Shown in pieces: positions 23,027-34,661 of a DNA stretch of 64,000 bases. Both the position numbers and the translations under genes were made by a program. Source of the DNA: Cladobotryum mycophilum. Taxonomy: Eukaryota; Ascomycota; Sordariomycetes; Hypocreales; Hypocreaceae. Numbering within the stretch: position 1 is the first letter of the stretch; every line of letters starts with the position of its first letter. The notes beneath the pieces are model-generated. The model had not been told where the DNA came from. It worked only from the letters and a program-made list of their open reading frames with translations, and searched no databases. The stretch lies in contig JAVFKD010000002.1 of NCBI GenBank assembly GCA_036429605.1, positions 3,348,001-3,412,000 of the forward strand. Direction: 5' to 3'.

Positions 23027-23835
23027 GATTAAGCATATGACCAAGGAAACTTAACTTGTGTATGAGGAATGAATAGGGACTGGCCTTGAAGCTTGTACCC
23101 TCCTTAGAGATTCCAATGATGTAGAGGAAGCTTCTTTGAAGGATACTGCCGGTAATGGTAAGTCAGGACTAGTGAGCTTGCCAAGTTCTCGTATATTGAA
23201 CTTCTGTATGTTGATGAAATTCGTGAAACCAGGGAGGAAAATTGAAAAGTGTTGAATGTTTGCTTCAGCAGAAGTCTGCGGGAGAAGAGTTAAGAACAGG
23301 AAGTGGACCAAGTTTATTAATGACGCGTAGGATGTGTAGCACGCTTAATACAATCGTAATGGTCGCTTTGTTTGTTGTGTTATCGTACTCTGACTCAAAG
23401 CTCGGTGAGATAGTTTGATGCTCAAAGCTAGGCGTAACGCCATGCACCTAGAATGGATCAAGACGAGGGGAATTCTTTGACTTTGGTCGATTCCCCTGGC
23501 CGGACGAGCACTTTGAGTATGTGGCACAACACAGGCCGCCCAGATGAGAAAGAAGTGGAAAGTCAAAGCAAAAAAAAATAAGAGAGGCCGGCTGCTTGAC
23601 AGCGGACGAAGACCAGAAGGGATAATATGGGGTCTAGAGTTTGAAGGTCCGCACGGGATGGCGCCAACCGATCGTCATGGATGGACGAGCTGTGGCGCTT
23701 CTGTGGTCCGGTTCTTAACCTAATCAGACCCAGACGTGGTCTTCTCGTGTTCAAATCCAGAATCAGGCGCATATGTCAATCCGAAGATTTTTCAATATGA
23801 TTGATGTTTATGTTGTGGCTGACGCGGTGTGTGTT

Positions 23836-23872
23836 GAGAGAGAGAGAGAGAGAGAGAGACGGACGGACGGAC
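23836..23872. repeat. (GA)12 followed by (GGAC)3
   Basis: A perfect GA tract at 23836-23859 passes directly into three GGAC units at 23861-23872. It lies 810 bases upstream of the WOPR start codon; on the coding strand it is a CT-rich tract, common in fungal promoters and leaders. Confidence 0.85.
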
Positions 23873-24944
23873 AGAGGGAGGTGATGTTGCTGTCAGACAA
23901 CGGTAGTGGGGTTTGTGTGTAGAAACAGCGATCTGGTCCAAGCACAAAATTGTGTCGAACACGGAGAATGTGCCAGGCAAGATAAGCTGTGAAGCCGCAG
24001 ATGCCGGAAGAGGAATGGAGATGTGAAGTAGGCGGGCGTGGGATGAAAAGGAAGGAGGTGAAGATGAAGGTGAAGACGGGAGCAGTAGCCGAGAGAGAAA
24101 GAAGGAGGGTCCGGAGCGGTAGGAAAGTTCTCGGAAGAACCGTTACTGAGCGAAGTGATGACCGGATGCACCAGAAGAATGAGAATAAGCAGATGAAGCC
24201 GGGGCTTTGAGCGTAAATCGATGGCGGCAAGGGCGGAGAATCAATCGTTGGAAGCGCCTGGAGCATGCCACGACCTGAACTCCAACAATTGGGCAATTAA
24301 GCCCGGACTACTCCATACACACGCCTCGAGCTCGAAAAATCGGTTTGGTAGCGGATGAGAGAGGCGTGTACGTGCAAGATGATCCACGTAAAAGGTACCT
24401 CATTCTCTAGATACGTTGCGTAGTACCTCTAGGCTGGTTGAGCAACTCCAGTTCTGCGGCAGCAAGCGGCTTGCTAATAGTAATGGCTTTGGTATGAACG
24501 AAAACAACAGCTGGAAGCAAAGGCCATGAGAATTGGACCGGTGGAGGTAGTGGGAGTGGAAACGGGAATGGAAATGGAAAAGATGAGAGTGGATGAGGAA
24601 AAAAAGGGTCAGAGAAGATGTTGCTGGGGGAGTGGCCTTTGGATGGCAAAATGCGGCAGCAGCGAAGCAATGAACGAGATGGAGGGGGTGCGTGCATGTG
24701 AGAGCGAGAGCAAGCAAGGTAAGGAAGGTAGCGTTAGGTAGTGTAGGTAAGGTACTCAGTACCGTATGCGTGTAAGTCAGTCGGTACCTGCTAAGATAAG
24801 GTATGTGTGTGTGTGCTTGTATTTACCTCCCTCCACTGCTCCTGTAGGTGTGTGGAGATGTATGGCCTCGATATTTGTGGACTCGAAAGCCGCAGTGGGC
24901 GCGCTCGAACTGGTCCAAATGCGGATAAACCCGAATGAGAAATT

Positions 24945-25027
24945 GAGAGCGAGAGAGCGAGAGAGCGAGAGAGAGAGGCAGAGAGAGAGAGAGGCAGAGA
25001 GAGAGAGAGGCAGAGAGAGAGGCAGAA
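24945..25027. repeat. Interrupted (GA)n tract
   Basis: About 80 bases of GAGAGA with interspersed GC and GGCA interruptions. It lies 1.9 kb upstream of the WOPR start and reads as poly-CT on that gene's strand. Frames on both strands here are only low-complexity Arg/Glu or Ser/Leu. Confidence 0.85.
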
Positions 25028-28000
25028 GGAAGCAGGGAAAAAAGTAGCATAGGCGTGGGTGAACCAATGTATCTTCTTTATTTTCATAAAGCTCATCACG
25101 ACGTATGCAGCATAGCGCGCCAATTGAGTGAGTATATCTAGCCAGACTAGTAGTAGTAAATACGGGGTAGTCTCAGTATTCCCAGACAATCCTCAAGCTC
25201 CCTTGCCACGTACATCCACTAGCAGTAGTTTTTTTTTCCCAGTCTCAACTACCGGGCAAGCAAGATTCTTTCCCTAAGAAACCAATTGTTTATTTTCCTC
25301 ATTCTTGTGATTTATACTCTTATGCTTTCGCTTGACACAAGCCATTGTTTATATTTAGCGACGGATGGCTAAGTTATCTGAGTATTATAGTTAGGCTACA
25401 TAACCTTAACACCTGGTGGGCGCTGTGCACATTGCAAGTGAAGAGAGATATCAACAGACCCGCATTAGGAGATCGGATTACAACTTGCAGGGAGGATACG
25501 AGTGGGACGTGCACTGCATCTTCGAGGAGAGACCCGCTCAGCGCCGTCCTTGTCAATCGACTTCCGCCCAACCGGACACGGCAGAGTGCGGAGGAGACCG
25601 GCGGCGGGCAACCGTGCTTGTAGTTGGTACCACTTAATTACCTGTACTCCGTACCTGGCAGAGGAGGCCGTAAGGAATGTACTCAGTACGGATATGTTAA
25701 GACAGGTTCAGGACTCTTTTATTTGTTATTTTTTTCACTCCTTCTCCACCATGTTAGGAGGGTGAGCATAGAGTTGCCTGCTCCGTATATTTGAGGGCGG
25801 GTTAGTCGTTGATACGTGACTGGCTTGCCCTCAATCTACGTCCCTTGGAGTCGGGCACTTGTTTAAGCATACATTGCCTATGTACATGATCGTAGCTCTG
25901 TCGAAGCGCTGCATGAACAAAGCACTTCTTAGTGTTGGCCGATATATCTTCGTCTTCTTACTGGATATTAATGACTCATTATTATTGGCTTGGGGGATTT
26001 TTTTTTTAGGGGTCTTCTCTTTCTTTATTTCTCTTGGTCAATATTGTTATCCATGGATATCTTGCTGACGTTGTACCAAGCCCCGTATTTCCCAACTTGG
26101 AGGTTTTCCGTAAAATCCAGGAGTTGGGTCGGGCACTTGGTGCTTAGACTAAGGCTGCGACAACTCAGCTAGCAAGATGACAGTACCTTGTTCCTTGGCA
26201 CCCTCGGTAGGTACCCTTAGTAGGTACCTTACCTACTTTACGTACTTGTAGGCGAACGAGAGCACAACACACATGCTTCTAGCGATCAAGGCTGCATCCA
26301 ATACAATCGTAGGCCGATGCATGGTGGTTTCTGCGTAATGTCGCTTGGGAGGGGATGAGAAAAAAACCTGATAGATCTTCTTGGGCTTGTGTCTCTCGTC
26401 TAGGCCCCCTGGCCGTCGGGCAGTGCCTTTTTACGTTAATACCTATGCCTGCAGAGCAGTCTCAGATATTGTGTCTGCATAAGGCTCCGATGAGCAACAC
26501 GTTTTGACCCGCACTGAACAGTGTTGAACAGGTAGATTCCTGCCTTCCCTACGGCGGCCGCCCGGCGACCCCGTTAACGACAACACGCAAGCTGTTGTAC
26601 TATCCAATTGATGGTGCCATTGACGCGATTCATTTCATTGCCACCATGCGCCGATGTTTATCCATATCAGCTTTACAATGGTGCCATGAGAAGGAAATAA
26701 ATTCTGGCGTCTGTTTTGCATGTGGAGTCGGTATATGTTTGTACACACTAGGTAGGTAGAAACACAAGATCGATACACTTATCTATATTAAGTGGGCTTT
26801 TGTTTATAAAAAAAAAAACAACAACAACCCCCCAGCCTGTACTCACCCCCTACGAGAACACAGGCTACCAAATGGCTGGGGGCCCAATCAATGTCCCCTT
26901 CAGCAAGACATTGAGCAGCGTGTGCGTCTACGACAGGTGTCTTATTAGGGTATCAGGCACATGCAACAAAAACGATTGCTCATCTAGGCCTTGTTAGAAA
27001 CATTGGATTTCGCGTATTTGTTTGGTGATTGCTCCGCTTATGTTCTCCTCACTCACACTTCTCTGGTTTGGAAACCGCTTGCAGCTTCTCGTTGTCGCCA
27101 TTGGGTATGTGCTTCACTTGAGGACTCCGACCGCGGCACTTGGTGATGGATCATGCATCGATTGGCAGATGGTGCCTCAGATCGTACGCGCTAACGCAAG
27201 TGGAGGCAGGCCGCGCTAGGCACCGTGGTACTCGGTTCTCGGTCAGTACTTTGAAGTACTCCCAGTTAGGTTCTAGCATTTTCTCTCACTTGCTCACTAA
27301 CAGATCTGACCTCTGTAGAACTTGGGCGTTCCGGATGCAGCTTCTGCACGGACCCTTTAAGTGGGGCCACGTAGGATGGAGAGAGTGCATCAAGGAGGAT
27401 CCCCCTCTTCTCGTAGACGCCATGTGCTTTCTGGTACTGCTTCTGGGTGTTCAACTCGGACTAGTACGGGTAGAGTACACAAAAGCACTTTTCAAGAACT
27501 TGGCCATGGTCTTCCATGTCGACTTGTCGACAGACCCCAGCGCGCCACATTCCATAAGCCAGAGCAGCGCTCGGCGACACCCACATCCTCCTTCTCCTCA
27601 TGCCCTCCCTCTCTCTCTCCTTAGCCTCCTCGCAAGCCCCCTTCTCCTAATTTCCTTCCATGACTTCTGTCTTGAATTAACAAAGCATCGGATTTTGCTT
27701 CTACCATTTGCTTTTCAATATCCATCCTTCGCGTGTCTTACTTAACAGTCAACTAAGGCATTGTCGATTTCTCAAGCATTTCCCCAGCACCATGGCTGGC
27801 TCGTAGCAAGCGCACGCAACGGAAGTGACGCTACTCCGGGCTCGGCTTCCCCCATCTACTTATTCAAGTGCCTACAAACGTACGAGTAATAGTAGAAATA
27901 GTTACGCATTCAAACCCACTTTGCATCCACATTCTGGATCAGCCTTCTCACGTCAGGTGGGTGTGTAAGCGAAGCCATCTGCATATGTGTTCGCGTCATG

Positions 28001-29217
28001 TTTTTAACCACAAGGAGGGGTTTCCCGAGCTAGAATGGTCGAGCACAGTCAGGTACCGCGTCGCCGAATTCCATTTCCCTGGTAACTTCCGCTGGGATTT
28101 CTGGTTTCATTCCCATTTCCAAGATAAACACATCTTTACATACCCCATGCACCTGGCCTAGACAAAATAGGGTGTCCATATTTCAGCCTCATTAACTGGC
28201 GCAGTACTCTGTAGAAACTACAAGGTATCTACCTACCTAGTAGTACGTCTGGAAGGAGGTACCTTTTCCCAAACTCGACCCATTGGTTCGGCAAGCCCTT
28301 TTTCTTCTTTCCTTTCCCTCACCTTCTTCGATGCGTCTGTACCGCGGCTACGAATGCCCCTGTCCATCTTGCATTTCGTCTTCGGAGAATGGAAAACGCA
28401 TCTACCTTATCCAAACATCCATGTCATATCACACACCACAAACCAATGTGGAGGGAGGGGCTTATTTACTGGGGACACACTAAACAATGTCGAATGCACA
28501 TAGTTACAACAGTTGGGTCTGGACTTCTGATTCGCCTGGATACGCCACGAGTCCATGGTGAGACGAGAACTCATCCCCAACCCACCTTCGCCAATCTCAC
28601 GCCGTCACCACAACACCGACCGGATACCACCGCACGACGGCCAGACACGACACGGAAACTTTCCGTCCTTGTTTGTTGGAACATTGTATCTCTTTCCATG
28701 GTGTTGATGGGTAACAGTACTTGGGCGGTGTTTGTGAAAGCACGCCATCTGCGAAATGCCGTCTAATGAACAACTTGCTATTGTGTGTTGCCAATGCATG
28801 GATGGTGATGCAAGCGTGCAGCCAGTTATTCTGTGCGAAACATTTCCCGGCCCTCGTCACCAACCTCCCAACCATCTTGCAACTACTCCATGTACATATT
28901 CACACGAAGATAGAGAGCAGAATGCTAGGTCCGTCGATTCGCACCAGCCCAAAGGTCCCCGCAAGCCAAGAGCTTTAGCGCTGTGCTCTCCATCCTGGAA
29001 CCACCCTATCAACGCTGCCACACGCCCTTCTTCTGCACGCTGCTGCACGCTACATGCAAGAAAGCATGCATGCTCTGCTGAATGGATCCCTGTTCTTCCA
29101 GGGTCCCCTCCCATCGGCTCAGTTTTGAATGTCGCCGCATCCAGATGCCGCTCGGTTCCTATGACTATGAGCATTATCATAATCAAGTTTCTGGGAGGTT
29201 TTCTCTGTCCTAGCCCA

Positions 29218-31408
29218 TTACGCCCCGGAATAGAACCACGGCTGCTCGTCTGGTCCATATGTTGGACCTGGAACTTGCATCGGGATAGGAACAATGCCCG
29301 CGAACATAGTTATGTCAGTACTAGGCCGTGACTTTCCATCCTCTTTAGGAAGTGGCACCACCACGCCGCACTCCCAGTTGCGACAACTCAACTTGGCCTT
29401 TCCGGTGGCCTTGTCCTTGGATAGGCGGCCCCTAAACGAAGCCAATAACATCAGCATAGGACTGTTAACTGTCACATTCATCAAGGTGTGGTCCAGCTTA
29501 CCAGGCACTCTCGGAGAGGTTGGCACTCCCCACATATGCCCAGCCTGGAGACTGACCTACAGTTGTCTTGCCACACTGGGGCCGCCGCACGAATATTACC
29601 TTGGTATGCACAAGAAGCCTATCACGCGTAGCGATCATGTCTCGCATTAACTCTGTGGGAAAACTGGGGGACCGCCACCATTTTGCTTGTACACATAAGG
29701 TCCCTCCCGCCTGCATTATGACAGATGATTTAGCAAAATCTGTCTCTTCTCACAAGGCTGCTCGGCCTACTAACCTGTTGTCCACCTCTACTCTTCAAAA
29801 CTGTCTGTTCAGTGGGGAAATAAATGCGGAAGCGGTCTTGCAATTGTCCTATTGGCGCCGCCACCTTGGCTCCTGGCTTGCGGCTAGGTCTCGCGCTGCC
29901 TTCTGGTATACCTTCATTTCCTATGTCTTGTTAGGCCCTGATCAGTTGTCATATGAGTAAACACAAAACTGCATCCTACCCTGGCAGGCATTATAGATGG
30001 CCGCAATGAACTCGCGATTGAGAGATCCTAGAGAGGCGCACTGGTTCCCGGTGTTAGTCATTTTTACTGAGTGTATTTTGGCAACATAACATACCGCAAG
30101 ATCCACTTCAATGAGTTCGGGGCTGGCGAGCCCAAGCGCAGCCACGCTGGCGCCTAGACCACAGTATCCTTGACCAGCTGTCAGCCACCGTGCCCTCACT
30201 TGGTTGGCACGAATTTGGGGTGCTACCGACCTACTCTTCTCAGAGATTCATCCATGTGGCCGCCAGGTCTAAAAAGCGCTTTCAGCACGGCCCGGAGCAA
30301 GATCCCGGCATCAGCTCACTCACATGGTGTGGACAAAACCAAGATTTTCTGTTTTCAAAAAATCGTAGTTGGAGATGCTTGCAATCATCCTATCGCTCAC
30401 GCCCATGGCCTTAAGAAAGTACTCAAGCTCCTTTTGGAACATGGTTGGCTTTTGCCCAACAGGATTTTCAAGCCTTGGCAAGTCGATAAGAAATACCATC
30501 TAAAAACCAAGTTAGTCGGGTAGCATGTTGTAGTAAGCCTCTCTTGACTAGATACACACGTTTTCCATGACTCCAGTCTCGCCCCAGTCATAGGGAACAA
30601 AGTTGCCTGTAGGAATAACGATGCGGAGATATCCGGCATACTTGAGTATTTGGAGCTTGGAATGCATGGCTCCCATGCCGTACATGGGCGGAAAACAAAA
30701 TTTGATACTGGGTGGGACGTTGGCCCGCATGACTTCTTTCTGTAATCAAATCAGCACCGTGAGAAACCATTTGCGCATAGAGAGAAGACCCTGACTCGCA
30801 ATTACCTGAGTATCATCTTTAGCAAAGGCCAATAGAAGAATGTTCGTCTTGGAAATATCAATTTTTGATAGCATCCACTCCTCATCCCATTGAAAAGACG
30901 ATATGACAGCGAGCTGTAATTGGTCCTTTTGCAGGACTTCTTCGATTTTGATATCGGTACCGTTTCGATTGCATCCTCGGGCCCAGGTCCTCTTAACCGT
31001 ACCGTCCGGATAAGGTACACTGGTGCTAGCTATGGTTGCGTATGCATTTATGCTATCCTCTTTGCTCTCCTCGTTGCGGTCTGATCTGGAGGGAGGATAC
31101 GGTGACAGCCTCTTTGGTGGAGGCGCTTTGGTAATACCATCGCCAGAAGACGAACGAGGTCGTTTCCCTAGCCTCTTCAATCTCTCTTCTTCCATAGCTT
31201 TCCGATCTAGAAATAGTGAACCGAACTGAGTCTTGGGTTTCTGCGGGAGAGGCCCGGCAGCTGCTGAGGGATCTTCTTTGTCATCTCTGGAGCTCTCTGC
31301 CGGTATATTGCTTTGGTCTTGAAGGGAGAGAGCGATGGCCTGACGAAGTTGCTCGTCATCTTCGGAATCGCTGTCAATCTGGATTATGTCCTCGTTTGTG
31401 CCTACCAT
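29218..31408 (-). CDS. TDP1: Tyrosyl-DNA phosphodiesterase 1 with N-terminal UIM
   Basis: Hydrolyses the 3'-phosphotyrosyl bond left by trapped topoisomerase I. Nine exons on the minus strand: 31408-30806, 30739-30560, 30499-30324, 30268-30231, 30177-30095, 30040-29980, 29926-29775, 29710-29502, 29431-29218; all phases fit, giving about 571 residues. Both HKD-type motifs are present: GMGAMHSKLQILKYAGYLRI (His about 227, Lys about 229) and LLVHTKVIF (His about 466, Lys about 468), then GWAYVGSANLSESAWG. Other family blocks: PTGNFVPYDWGETGVMEN, ASLGSLNREFIAAIYNACQG and CRNWECGVVVP. The N-terminus DSDSEDDEQLRQAIALSLQD fits a ubiquitin-interacting motif. The small exon 30268-30231 and its GTCGGT donor are the least certain part. 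Confidence 0.9.
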
Positions 31409-32218
31409 CCTCACAGGTGAATATAGTGCAATATGTGGTGGTGGGATGGTGCTCTGCAGGCGCGTCACCAATCGGTGGTTTTACGATGACATGCTGCTGC
31501 AGCATCCTTGTTTCATCCTGGTCACGGCGCGAGTTCACGTGACCCTGCTCCCTTGTTGTCGGGGCGAGAGAGAAACGAGGAGACATACTTGAAGAGAAGC
31601 AATAATGATAACATATTGATTAGTAGGCTACCTAGTAAACACCGTTAGACACGAGCATTGAAAATGTTTATGGAATATTACTACCGACAAAATATCCATG
31701 GATGGCTGATACTTGGGCATCTCAGCAGGCTAGCCTCATGGAGCCAGAATGTACATCCAGCATGATTAAGTAGGTACCTAGTACCTGAGTAGGTGCCTCT
31801 ACTACCAACTACGTTGGGTACCCTAGTACTACCTAGTAGGTACCTAGTACCTAACAGCTGAAGCCATCCACATTGGGACAGTGCATCTTCATCTGGGTGT
31901 AGATCTGTTTGTCACCTAGTTGCTTCAGTCCCTCTATGAGATAACATTGGGGAGAAAATCTCATTTTCGGTGGAAATACAGTTCTTATAAAGAAATCTGA
32001 CATATTGATTAGTACACAGTACGATTGATGTGTTGATTTTAGTGTGATTGGACTTTCGAAAATGCCCTTGCAGTGTTGAATGAATCAATGACGTCCACTA
32101 TACTCACGGACTAGTATAGCTCTCCATATAAAACCATGGGAGTTCTTTGCAGCCTTAGTTTTCATCTTGCATTGATTGCTAGTTATGATTCCTCATTAGC
32201 TGAAATAATTTAACAAAG
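31409..32218. other. Divergent spacer TDP1 / oxidoreductase
   Basis: About 0.8 kb between two divergent genes. It carries the densest AGGTACCTAG cluster of the window at 31770-31853. No coding region is recognised. Confidence 0.5.
31770..31853. repeat. Cluster of palindromic GGTACCTA/GTACCTAG units
   Basis: Repeats of AGGTACCTAGTACCT, GGGTACCCTAGTACTACC and TAGGTACCTAGTACCT within 84 bases. The units are near-palindromic (TAGGTACCTA is a perfect palindrome). Shorter copies occur in other spacers at 24725-24790, 26205-26250, 44663-44706 and 45123-45132, apparently not in exons apart from isolated copies of the 6-mer. Confidence 0.75.
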
Positions 32219-33907
32219 ATGCCTTATATGAATGGAAACAAGAATGAAAAGCGGCACGTTGTCGTTATTGGCGGCGGTGCTGCGGGCATGGTAAGCAAAT
32301 CAAGTCTTCGATATGGTAGCGGTCGACTGATAACCACCGTAAATAGTCTTGCGCCGCAACGCTGGCTAACCACCCTGAAAAGTTCAGAGTGACCATTTTT
32401 GAGGCCAGCAACGTGGTTGGAGGACAGGCAATCTCAATCCCACTAGATGAGGCCAAGTATGGGGCACCATGGATGAACAATGGAGTTCAAGGAGGGTCAC
32501 AGGTTTGTAAACTCTCTAAACGTTGAATAGATGATGATAACTAACTTACCTACCAACGGAGATTTTCAAACATACATTCAATTTTTTCCGTCAGTACGGT
32601 CACCCCCTCAAGAAGTGCAGCTGGAGGTGGCCTTTGGAAAGGGTGAATCTGGATTCTGGACCAACTGCTTTCCTAGCAAGCTCATCGAGAAGCATGCCTC
32701 TGACATCAGGAAGTATGGCTTCTTTCTCAAAGTTATCAAATGGACAATGCCAGTTCTCGGCCTTTTCCCCATCTCGGTGATGCTTCGTTTCTTCTTCTTC
32801 GGCAAGGACTTTGCCAACACGATGGTTTACCCACTCATTGCCCTTTTCTTGGGAACCGGTAACCAGACTCCAAACGTCCCCGCAGCCATTGTTGAGCGTC
32901 TGTTCAATGATCCCAATATGAAGCTTTGGGACTATGACTCATCTACGCTGCTACCAAATAGGCCAACGATGTATACGTTTGACCACTTGCATGAGTTTTA
33001 TGGCAAGTGGAAAGATGACCTAGTAGCTAAAGGAGTTGCCATTCGAACCAACACTGAAGTCGTCAAGGTACTCTCCAGATCCAAGAAAGGTATCAACCTT
33101 CAAGTCAAGAACACCAGCAGTGGTGAGACAACAGAGGAGAAGTTTAACGAAATGGTTTTCTGTGTCTTGGCTGACGATGCCCTCCGCATCTTGGGGACGA
33201 CGGCATCCTGGCGAGAGAAAGTCGTCCTCGGTGGTGCGGCTTTCTACGACGACATAACCGTTACACATACAGACACCGAGTACTTCAACCGGCACTACGA
33301 AACACACTTCAAACCAGAGCTTTGCGCAGACCCCAAATCAGACGATCAGAGGATGCAAATCGCCAAATCCAAGGGCAGTGGATTCAACCCAATGTACTAC
33401 ACATATTCCTACAAAGAAGATGCCCGCCTAATTGAAATGTCATTCAACTGCAGCAACTATCAGCACCAACTAAAGAACGCCAACGCTGCACCTGCTTCCT
33501 CTTTCGAGCCAGTCTACCAAACAATCTTTCTCAATAAGAAGTTGAGTTACCTATGGACCATTGATGATATTGACCAAGACAAGGTCATCAAGTGTAACTG
33601 GTGGCATCAACTCGGCCACCGATGGCAGCACTACGTGAGAGTGGTTCCAGGTATGATGTTTCTTCAGGGCAGGAATCACACCTTGTTTGCGGGATCATGG
33701 ACACTCGTGGTAAGTTTCAATGCCTGGGCCATGTGTTATGTCTAATACGCCTGCTAATTCGACTAGAATATGCATGAGGCCTATCGCCTTGGAGCAGACT
33801 ACGCAAAGTTTGATGATTTTGCACAAGATTTCTTCGCGAAGTACCTGCTGCTTTCTCACGGGATGATCTTTTCTCGAGAAGAAAGAAAGCGCAAGAAGAC
33901 ATTCTGA
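32219..33907 (+). CDS. FAD/NAD(P)-binding oxidoreductase, frameshifted
   Basis: Exons 32219-32290, 32347-32502, 32562-33709 and 33767-33907 give about 505 residues if one base is added. The N-terminus holds the Rossmann dinucleotide-binding motif HVVVIGGGAAGMSCA, split by the first intron, followed by FRVTIFEASNVVGGQAIS with the acidic end of the second strand. It resembles flavin-dependent amine-oxidase or phytoene-desaturase-like oxidoreductases of fungi; the substrate is unknown. Later blocks are GNQTPNVPAAIVERLFNDP and the C-terminal NWWHQLGHRWQHY, FLQGRNHTLFAGSWT and NMHEAYRLGADYA. Odd: the frame breaks in the C5 run 32603-32607. Upstream reads FKHTFNFFRQYGHP, downstream reads QEVQLEVAFGKGESGFW one frame away; a sixth C joins them. 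A sequencing error is the simplest cause. Confidence 0.82.
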
Positions 33908-34661
33908 TTTATGGTTCATCCCTCAAAACAAACACGTAAAGTATAGTGAATATTTCTATTTAGTATTGGGTTTATGAGTACAGACCCATTGATAGTAGAG
34001 AATAGGGAAAACTCGGTTAAAGACAAGGATGAGCTCAATAATAGCCTCGTGAGATCCATCAACCATCCCTTAGCAGCTCCTGAAACGTAATGGTACAAGT
34101 AGATAAGATGCCGTGTATATCACTTAAACCCCTCTCCAGAAAACCCATAAAACGACACGAACTGGCATCATCATGCCATGATTCGTCTAGTAGTGCCAAG
34201 TCACCGCCTGCATCCACCAAGACCTTCAGGGTATCATGAAACTCATGCCATAACCAGTCCCAATGCAGATGCTCGTTCCTGATACAAGTTGACATCGCCT
34301 AACATCTAGATCCAAATCCTCAAAGTACCGTAAACCATAGTTGATAAGCAGATCACTCCTACTGGTGCTATCTGTAGGACGCCATTCCTGACCGTGACCA
34401 GAAATAAAGAGACAACCGCTCCTTTCATGAAAAGCCCTCGTTCCAACATGCTGTAGCTTTGATTGTCAATGAAGGCCGAAAATCACATTGCTTCGTGCTA
34501 AGCAATGACATCCAGACGAAAACCCAGTGATGATTGTGAGAGGTGTGTTTGGACAAAGAAAAAATAATGGAGAGAGTGAGGGTGAGCGCAAGTAGAGAAA
34601 ATGAGCTCAATAGAGTAAATATAGCCTCGGAAATTAGAGGTGAGAGAGGAAGTAGTCGCCA
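33908..34661. other. Convergent 3' spacer
   Basis: About 750 bases between the stops of the oxidoreductase (+) and the decapping-activator-like gene (-). Short frames on the minus strand show no family resemblance. No gene recognised. Confidence 0.45.

Larger units (their letters stand above)
23027..29217. other. 6.2-kb gene desert upstream of the WOPR gene
   Basis: No open frame in this stretch has recognisable similarity or exon structure. It contains GA microsatellites (23836-23859, 24945-25027), GGAC repeats (23861-23872), and several AGGTACCT strings (24725-24790, 26205-26250, 28225-28262). Because Tdp1, the next gene, is also on the minus strand with its stop at 29218, the whole stretch is formally the WOPR gene's upstream region plus the Tdp1 3' end. 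A long 5' leader and non-coding RNAs are possible but cannot be shown from sequence. Confidence 0.55.

Noticed and set aside
23749..23758. GTTCAAATCC, resembling a tRNA T-loop (B box)
   Set aside because: The flanking bases do not form the T-stem, and no acceptor or anticodon arm can be drawn upstream.
24791..25189. 132-codon Ser/Leu-rich minus-strand frame
   Set aside because: It is just the translation of the GA microsatellite and its surroundings.
27140..27745. 201-codon plus-strand frame in the desert
   Set aside because: Begins at TTG, no recognisable domain, and overlapping frames of similar quality exist; nothing supports it as a gene.
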